Assembly: GCA_903893675.1 (NCBI GenBank)
Contig: CAITNA010000129.1
Location: 1-19,392, forward strand
DNA: 19,392 bases
Source of the DNA: an uncultured Micrococcales bacterium
GTDB taxonomy: Bacteria > Actinomycetota > Actinomycetes > Actinomycetales > Microbacteriaceae
Reading direction: 5' to 3'
Each line of letters opens with the position of its first letter. Within the stretch, counting starts at the first letter, position 1. The notes below the pieces were generated by a model. It saw only the letters and a list, made by a program, of their open reading frames with translations. It searched no databases and was not told where the DNA came from. Shown one piece after another: positions 14,848 to 19,392 of the stretch. The translations under genes were made by a program, and so were the position numbers.

Positions 14848-15777
14848 TTAGCCGGCGTGATTCGCAATCAGTTGCTGCGCTGCATCCAAGTTTTCTGGGG
14901 TCTTCAGCGCTAGAGTCTCGATGCCTGGCATTGAACGCTTGGCAAGACCGACGAGGGTGCCTGCAGGTGAGACCTCAATCATTGCGGTGACGCCCGCTTC
15001 GAGCATCGCGGCCATGCAGAGATCCCAGCGAACCGGCGACGAAACCTGGTTCACCAAAAGATTCAAATATTCCTGACCGGATGAAATTACTCGACCACCA
15101 GCGTTGGTCCACAGTGTGGTGGCTGGGTCACTGACCTCGATGGTCTCTGCGTATGCGCCGAGAGATGCGACTGCAGGCTTCATGAAGCGAGTGTGGAATG
15201 CACCTGCGACCTGAAGCGGAATAACTCGAGAACCGGCCGGAGCATTGGCCTTGAGAGCCTCGATGGCGGCTGCGCTTCCGGCTGCGACGATCTGGCCACC
15301 GCCGTTGTAGTTGGCAGGCTCAAGATCGAGTTCGCGCAGGGCAGCCTCGATGGTCTCCTGCTCGCCACCAACGATTGCAGCCATTGAGGTCGGCTCGATT
15401 GCAGCCGCTAGAGCCATCTCGTTGCCGCGCTTCTGCACGAACTTGATAGCGGTGGTTGGGTCGAAGACACCAGCGATGCTTGCAGCTGCGATCTCGCCAA
15501 CCGAGTGGCCGGCGACACCGGCGATTCCAGCGGTGGCAGCGGTGCGACCGCCAAGAAGTGCGGCGGCACTCGCGATGCTTGCCGAAACGATCAGCGGCTG
15601 CGCCATCGCAGTGTCGCGAATTGTGTCTGCATCACTTTCGGTTCCGTGCTTGATCAGGTCGATGCCAGATGCGTTCTGCATCAACTCGATTTGTGAGCGA
15701 AACTGTGGCAGCTCAAGCCAAGGAGCAAAGAACCCAGGGGTTTGTGCGCCTTGACCAGGGCAAACGATTACCAGCAC
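14848..15777 (-). CDS. fabD: malonyl-CoA:ACP transacylase
   Basis: Transfers malonyl from CoA to ACP. The start is the GTG at 15777-15775, giving MLVIVCPGQGAQ, the usual N-terminus, and 309 residues. The frame runs on upstream, but that part is antisense-free overlap with aceE and not family-like. The Shine-Dalgarno sequence (GAGG) lies inside the last codons of aceE, and only two bases separate the aceE stop from the fabD start. Catalytic Ser92 is in GHSVGE, His195 in AGAFHTRF, and the malonyl-binding Arg117 in QKRGNEM. GQGAQ (8-12) forms the oxyanion region. All key residues are in place. Confidence 0.96.
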   Translation of the reverse strand: MLVIVCPGQGAQTPGFFAPWLELPQFRSQIELMQNASGIDLIKHGTESDADTIRDTAMAQPLIVSASIASAAALLGGRTAATAGIAGVAGHSVGEIAAASIAGVFDPTTAIKFVQKRGNEMALAAAIEPTSMAAIVGGEQETIEAALRELDLEPANYNGGGQIVAAGSAAAIEALKANAPAGSRVIPLQVAGAFHTRFMKPAVASLGAYAETIEVSDPATTLWTNAGGRVISSGQEYLNLLVNQVSSPVRWDLCMAAMLEAGVTAMIEVSPAGTLVGLAKRSMPGIETLALKTPENLDAAQQLIANHAG

Positions 15778-15779
15778 GC

Positions 15780-18506
15780 TTATGCCTCGCCGCCAGCCGA
15801 ACCAGAGGTTCCAGCATTGACGTCGTGCAACTGGTAGCGATCGATTGCCTGCTGCGGAATCGAACCATCGATCTTGCCCTCTGCAACGAGTTGCTCGAGA
15901 ACGCGAACCACGATCGACGGACCATCGATCTTGAAGAATCGACGAGCTGCAGCACGAGTGTCTGAGAAGCCAAAGCCATCTGCACCCAGGGTCGCGTATG
16001 AACGTGGAACCCACTTGCGAATCTGGTCTGGCACTGCGTGCATGTAGTCGCTGACTCCGAGAATCGGGCCATCGGTGTTTGCAAGACGGTGAGTCACGTA
16101 TGCATCAGGCAGTTGCTCGTTCGGGTTCAAGAACGCGAACTCGTCACGCTTCAAACCGTTGCGACGAAGCTCGGTCCACGAGGTCACCGACCAGATGTCG
16201 GCCGATACGCCCCAGTCGTTCTGCAGCAATTGCTGAGCCTCGTGTGCCCATGGCAGCGCGACGCCCGATGCGAGGATCTGCGCCTTGTGACCATCCGAGT
16301 GGTTGGCGCTGACCTGGTGCATGCCGCGCACGATGCCGTCAATGTCGACACCCTCTGGCTCTGCCGGCTGAACGATTGGCTCGTTGTAGACGGTGAGGTA
16401 GAAGACAACGTTCGGGTCCTTGTGGGTTCCGCCATACATGCGGTCGATACCCGCACGGATGATGTGCGCGATCTCGTAACCGTATGCAGGGTCGTATGAA
16501 ATCACGCCGGTGTTGGTCGAAGCGAGGATAGGCGAGTGGCCGTCAGCATGCTGCAGACCTTCACCGGTCAGGGTGGTGCGGCCTGCAGTCGCACCAATCA
16601 TGAAGCCGCGCGAAAGCTGGTCCGTTGCTGCCCAAACAGCATCGCCGGTGCGCTGGAATCCGAACATCGAATAGAACACATAGAACGGAATCATTGGCTG
16701 ACCCTGTGTTGCATACGAAGTTGCGGCAGCGGTGAACGCAGCCATCGATCCGGCTTCGTTGATTCCGGTGTGCAGAATCTGACCGCCCGGGCCTTCCTTG
16801 TATGAAAGCAAGATGTCGCGGTCTACAGAGATGTAGTGCTGACCGTTCGGGTTGTAAATCTTTGCGGTTGGGAAGAATGCATCCATGCCGAAGGTGCGAG
16901 CCTCGTCAGGGATGATCGGCACAATTCGGTGACCGAACTCTTCGCTCTTCAGCAGGTCTTTCATCAATCGAACGAACGCCATGGTGGTGGCAATCTCTTG
17001 GGTTCCTGAGCCTGCGCGTGCAACCTTGTATGCGTCTTCGGTTGGCAACTTGAAGTCGACATACTTGCTGCGACGCTCTGGCAGGTAACCGCCGAGAGCG
17101 CGGCGGCGCTCGTGCATGTACTGGATCTCAGGTGCATCCTGGCCAGGGTGGAAGTAAGGCGGCTGGTATGGATCAGCTTCGAGCTGTGCATCCGAGATTG
17201 GCAACTTGAGTTCGTCGCGGAAACCCTTGAGGTTGTCGAGAGTCATCTTCTTCATCTGGTGAGTCGCGTTGCGACCCTCGAATGACTTGCCGAGGGTGAA
17301 GCCCTTGATGGTCTTCGCCAGGATGACAGTTGGCTGACCCTTGTGCTCGGTCGCTGCCTTGTATGCGGCGTAAACCTTGCGGTAGTCGTGGCCACCGCGC
17401 TTGAGACCCCAAATCTCGTCGTCACTCATGTGCTCGACGAGCTTGAGGGTGCGTGGGTCGCGAGCGAAGAAGTTCTCGCGCACGAATGCACCGTTCTCGG
17501 TCTTGTAGGTCTGGTAGTCGCCGTCTGGAGTCTTGTTCATCAGGTCGACGAGTGCACCATCGGTGTCGCGGGCAAGTAGGTCGTCCCACTCGCGACCCCA
17601 GACAACCTTGATGACGTTCCAACCGGCACCGCGGAAGAAGCTCTCGAGCTCCTGGATGATCTTTCCGTTTCCGCGAACTGGTCCGTCGAGGCGCTGCAGG
17701 TTGCAGTTGACAACGAAGGTCAAGTTGTCGAGGCCGTCGTTTGCCGCGAGCTGAAGCGCACCGCGTGACTCGACCTCGTCGAGTTCACCGTCGCCGAGGA
17801 ATGCCCAAACGTGCTGCTCGCTGGTGTCGCGGAATCCTCGGTTTGCGAGGTAGCGGTTGAACTGTGCCTGGTAGATCGCGTTGATTGGTCCGATACCCAT
17901 CGACACAGTTGGGAACTGCCAGAAGTCAGGCATCAAGCGTGGGTGCGGATATGAGCTGAGGCCGCCACCTGCGTGCGACTTCTCTTGACGGAAGCCGTCA
18001 AGCTGCTGCTCGGTTAGGCGACCCTCGAGAAACGCACGTGCGTATGGGCCAGGAGATGCGTGACCCTGGATGAAAATCTGGTCGCCACCTGATGGGTGGT
18101 CTTGTCCTTTGAAGAAGTGGTTGAAACCAACTTCATATAGAGATGCAGAAGAAGCGAATGTAGAGATGTGTCCGCCGACACCGATGCCTGGGCGCTGCGC
18201 GCGGTGAACCAACATCGCTGCGTTCCAACGCATCCAAGCGCGATAAGTGCGCTCAATCTTTTCGTCACCCGGGAAGTCTGGTTCGTTTTCTGGCGCGATG
18301 GTGTTGATGTAGTCAGTGGTCGGAATCATCGGCACGTTGAGCTGAAGCTCGTGCGAACGACGAAGCAGGTTGAGCATGATCTCGCGAGCGCGACCACGAC
18401 CGTGCACGCGGGCTACGGCGTCAAGTGACTCAAGCCACTCGCGGGTCTCTTCTGGATCGAGGTCAGGAGAGTTCACTGAGAAGGCATCTTGGTTGTTGAA
18501 TGACAC
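15780..18506 (-). CDS. aceE: pyruvate dehydrogenase E1 component, homodimeric type
   Basis: Thiamine-diphosphate enzyme that decarboxylates pyruvate and passes the acetyl group to the E2 lipoyl domain, supplying acetyl-CoA. The 908-residue product has the full length of the single-chain E1 found in Actinobacteria and Gammaproteobacteria. The ThDP/metal motif runs from GDGELDE to NCNLQRLDGPVRGNGK. HISTFASSASLYEVGFNHFF and KSHAGGGLSSYPHPRLMPDFWQFPTVSMG are characteristic. The second half holds the pyrimidine-binding domain (HTGINEAGSMAAF..., YVFYSMFGFQRTGDAVW, TTLTGEGLQHADGHS) and the C-terminal domain. The start is GTG with AAAGGGA (minus strand) seven bases upstream. The E2 and E3 genes are not in the window. 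It is the first gene of the run with fabD, and is divergent from the peroxiredoxin gene. Confidence 0.98.
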   Translation of the reverse strand: MSFNNQDAFSVNSPDLDPEETREWLESLDAVARVHGRGRAREIMLNLLRRSHELQLNVPMIPTTDYINTIAPENEPDFPGDEKIERTYRAWMRWNAAMLVHRAQRPGIGVGGHISTFASSASLYEVGFNHFFKGQDHPSGGDQIFIQGHASPGPYARAFLEGRLTEQQLDGFRQEKSHAGGGLSSYPHPRLMPDFWQFPTVSMGIGPINAIYQAQFNRYLANRGFRDTSEQHVWAFLGDGELDEVESRGALQLAANDGLDNLTFVVNCNLQRLDGPVRGNGKIIQELESFFRGAGWNVIKVVWGREWDDLLARDTDGALVDLMNKTPDGDYQTYKTENGAFVRENFFARDPRTLKLVEHMSDDEIWGLKRGGHDYRKVYAAYKAATEHKGQPTVILAKTIKGFTLGKSFEGRNATHQMKKMTLDNLKGFRDELKLPISDAQLEADPYQPPYFHPGQDAPEIQYMHERRRALGGYLPERRSKYVDFKLPTEDAYKVARAGSGTQEIATTMAFVRLMKDLLKSEEFGHRIVPIIPDEARTFGMDAFFPTAKIYNPNGQHYISVDRDILLSYKEGPGGQILHTGINEAGSMAAFTAAATSYATQGQPMIPFYVFYSMFGFQRTGDAVWAATDQLSRGFMIGATAGRTTLTGEGLQHADGHSPILASTNTGVISYDPAYGYEIAHIIRAGIDRMYGGTHKDPNVVFYLTVYNEPIVQPAEPEGVDIDGIVRGMHQVSANHSDGHKAQILASGVALPWAHEAQQLLQNDWGVSADIWSVTSWTELRRNGLKRDEFAFLNPNEQLPDAYVTHRLANTDGPILGVSDYMHAVPDQIRKWVPRSYATLGADGFGFSDTRAAARRFFKIDGPSIVVRVLEQLVAEGKIDGSIPQQAIDRYQLHDVNAGTSGSAGGEA

Positions 18507-18651
18507 CGGACATTCCCTTTCGTGGGGGACTGAAGAATGGCTCGGGTAAGAGCCTGCACCAGTTTAACTGGCGATTTCGGGGAAGTTTTCATCCTGGGAT
18601 GGGGTTTGATAGACAGATAGCCCTCAGACCGAAGGCCCTAAAGGAGCACTC
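18507..18651. promoter_or_regulatory. divergent promoter region between aceE and the peroxiredoxin gene
   Basis: This 145-base region must drive the aceE-fab run leftwards and the peroxiredoxin gene rightwards. Both genes have clear Shine-Dalgarno sequences here (AAAGGGA for aceE, AAGGAG for the peroxiredoxin). TTGATA (18606-18611) and minus-strand TAAACT near 18560 are AT-rich candidates, but I could not fit either into a convincing -35/-10 pair. Confidence 0.5.
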
Positions 18652-19110
18652 ATGACCCTCATCGTTGGCGACACCGCCCCAGACTTCTCACTCACCAACC
18701 AGTTCGGCGAGACCGTCAGCCTGAGCGATTTCAGGGGCAAGAAGGCTGTGGCCCTGGTGTTCTATCCATTGGCTTTCTCGGGCATCTGCACCGGCGAGCT
18801 CTGCGAACTGCGCGATAACTTCGGCGTTTTCGAGACCGAGGGCGTCGAATTGCTGGCCCTATCGGTCGACAGCAAGTTCGTGCAGAAGAGCTTCGCCGAG
18901 CAGGAGGGTTACAAGTTCTCGGTTCTGGCCGACTTCTGGCCTCACGGTGGCACCGCCCAGGCCTATGGCGTTTTCAATGACGAGGCAGGCATCGCCCAGC
19001 GCGCCACCTTCGTGATCAACAAGGATGGCCAAATCGCCGCCAAGTTCGTCACCCCGGTTGGCCAGCCACGCAACTTCGCCGACTACAAGCAGGCAATCGA
19101 GAGCCTCTAG
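18652..19110 (+). CDS. peroxiredoxin, AhpE-type with an extra Bcp-like cysteine
   Basis: Thiol peroxidase that reduces hydrogen peroxide and organic or lipid hydroperoxides in the cytoplasm. The 152-residue product has the AhpC/TSA thioredoxin fold. The peroxidatic site PLAFSGIC (39-46) matches the AhpE form, with Cys46 as the attacking thiol, and DFWPHGGTAQAYGVFNDEAGIAQRATFVI is also AhpE-like. A second Cys (Cys51, in CTGELCELRD) stands five residues later, where I recall an Asp in Mycobacterium tuberculosis AhpE. A CXXXXC pair is the arrangement of the Bcp/PrxQ family, where the second Cys resolves the sulfenic acid. AAGGAG before the ATG supports the start. It is divergent from aceE; no regulator site is recognised. 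Confidence 0.93.
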   Translation: MTLIVGDTAPDFSLTNQFGETVSLSDFRGKKAVALVFYPLAFSGICTGELCELRDNFGVFETEGVELLALSVDSKFVQKSFAEQEGYKFSVLADFWPHGGTAQAYGVFNDEAGIAQRATFVINKDGQIAAKFVTPVGQPRNFADYKQAIESL

Positions 19111-19121
19111 AGCAATAGAGG
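19104..19121 (+). terminator. weak stem-loop at the peroxiredoxin stop codon
   Basis: CCTCTA (19104-19109) pairs with TAGAGG (19116-19121) across a six-base loop. It overlaps the stop codon and is not followed by a T run, so termination would be weak at best. Confidence 0.3.
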
Positions 19122-19136
19122 GTAAACTCGGCTGCT

Positions 19137-19172
19137 TTGAGTTGTTTCGAGGGTCGAATCTGTATTAGGCTC
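19137..19172 (+). promoter_or_regulatory. possible promoter of tRNA-Val
   Basis: TTGAGT/TTGTTT (19137-19147) lies upstream of TATTAG (19163-19168) and TAGGCT (19167-19172), ending nine bases before the tRNA. None of the combinations has ideal spacing (15, 19 or 20 bases), but the AT-rich block is where a tRNA promoter would be. Confidence 0.33.
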
Positions 19173-19180
19173 TCTTCGTT

Positions 19181-19253
19181 GGGCCTTTAGCTCAGTTGGT
19201 AGAGCGCCACGCTTACACCGTGGATGTCATCGGTTCGAGCCCGGTAGGGCCCA
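19181..19253 (+). tRNA. tRNA-Val (anticodon TAC)
   Basis: The acceptor stem GGGCCTT (19181-19187) pairs with AGGGCCC (19246-19252), discriminator A19253. The anticodon stem CCACG/CGTGG (19207-19211 with 19219-19223) encloses CTTACAC, giving TAC at 19214-19216, which reads Val codons. D and T arms are canonical (TAGCTCAGTTGGTAGAGC, GGTTCGAGCCC). CCA is not encoded. Confidence 0.96.
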
Positions 19254-19255
19254 CT

Positions 19256-19271
19256 GTTCTCGCAAGAGAAC
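19256..19271 (+). repeat. perfect hairpin after tRNA-Val
   Basis: GTTCTC (19256-19261), GCAA loop, GAGAAC (19266-19271). It lies three bases after the tRNA. There is no T run after it, so it could be a tRNA 3' processing signal, a weak terminator, or part of the next gene's control region. Confidence 0.5.
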
Positions 19272-19295
19272 GTTAATGCCGCCCACGTGCCAACC

Positions 19296-19392
19296 ATGCC
19301 GGTTCTGCTGCTTCGCCAGCAGACCGCAACCGACCCGTCAGCAGCAGCGCTGGTTGCTCGCATCGACGGCGACCTATCCTCAGATGCCGAGC
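19296..19392 (+). CDS. possible start of an unidentified gene (cut by window end)
   Basis: From the ATG at 19296 (or GTG at 19287) the frame stays open to the end of the window. It encodes MPVLLLRQQTATDPSAAALV and continues as an Ala- and Asp-containing, protein-like sequence. Codon choice resembles the neighbouring genes. No Shine-Dalgarno sequence is clear. I do not recognise the family from about 32 residues. Confidence 0.42.
   Translation, partial: MPVLLLRQQTATDPSAAALVARIDGDLSSDAE

Noticed and set aside
15778..16014. N-terminal extension of fabD into aceE
   Set aside because: The family N-terminus starts at the GTG (15777); the extension is an out-of-frame reading of the aceE 3' end.
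1..19392. Search for mobile elements, CRISPR arrays, toxin-antitoxin pairs or defence genes
   Set aside because: No transposase, integrase, repeat-spacer pattern, long terminal inverted repeats or recognisable defence domain was found; three tRNA genes are intact and show no attachment-site duplication.

Overview
The window looks like chromosomal DNA of an actinobacterium, most likely a member of the Microbacteriaceae or a close relative. The reasons are the fairly high GC content, frequent GTG and TTG starts, a single-chain (AceE-type) pyruvate dehydrogenase E1 next to a fabD-fabH-acpP-fabF cluster, a DUF3145-type protein beside fabF, an AhpE-type peroxiredoxin, and -10 elements placed directly before start codons as in leaderless transcripts. 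There is no phage, insertion sequence, CRISPR array or defence island. Nearly all genes are ordinary core or metabolic genes.

Layout, left to right. (1) The 3' part of a D-2-hydroxyacid dehydrogenase gene, then tRNA-Asn. (2) A membrane histidine-kinase-like protein overlapping a stand-alone receiver protein; both lack key phosphotransfer residues. (3) Peptide deformylase (minus strand), divergent from a DMT-type membrane transporter that is followed 2 nt later by a GT4 glycosyltransferase. (4) A CAT-anticodon tRNA, then a polar amino-acid ABC importer (permease, ATPase, lipoprotein binding protein) ending at a strong terminator. (5) Thymidine kinase (minus strand), divergent from a large secreted type I pullulanase that ends at a second strong terminator. 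(6) A DUF3145-type gene whose stop codon overlaps that of fabF. (7) A minus-strand run aceE-fabD-fabH-acpP-fabF. (8) Divergent from aceE, a peroxiredoxin gene, tRNA-Val, and the start of a gene cut by the window end.

How the genes fit together. The aceE-fab run links acetyl-CoA formation to initiation and elongation of type II fatty-acid synthesis, with only two bases between aceE and fabD. The importer takes up an amino acid or similar small solute. The pullulanase debranches alpha-glucans outside the cell. Peptide deformylase and thymidine kinase serve translation and thymidine salvage.

The least ordinary part is the kinase/receiver pair, in which the phospho-accepting His of the kinase and the conserved Lys of the receiver are replaced and the receiver has no output domain. 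I see no clear multi-gene system that is certainly undescribed.
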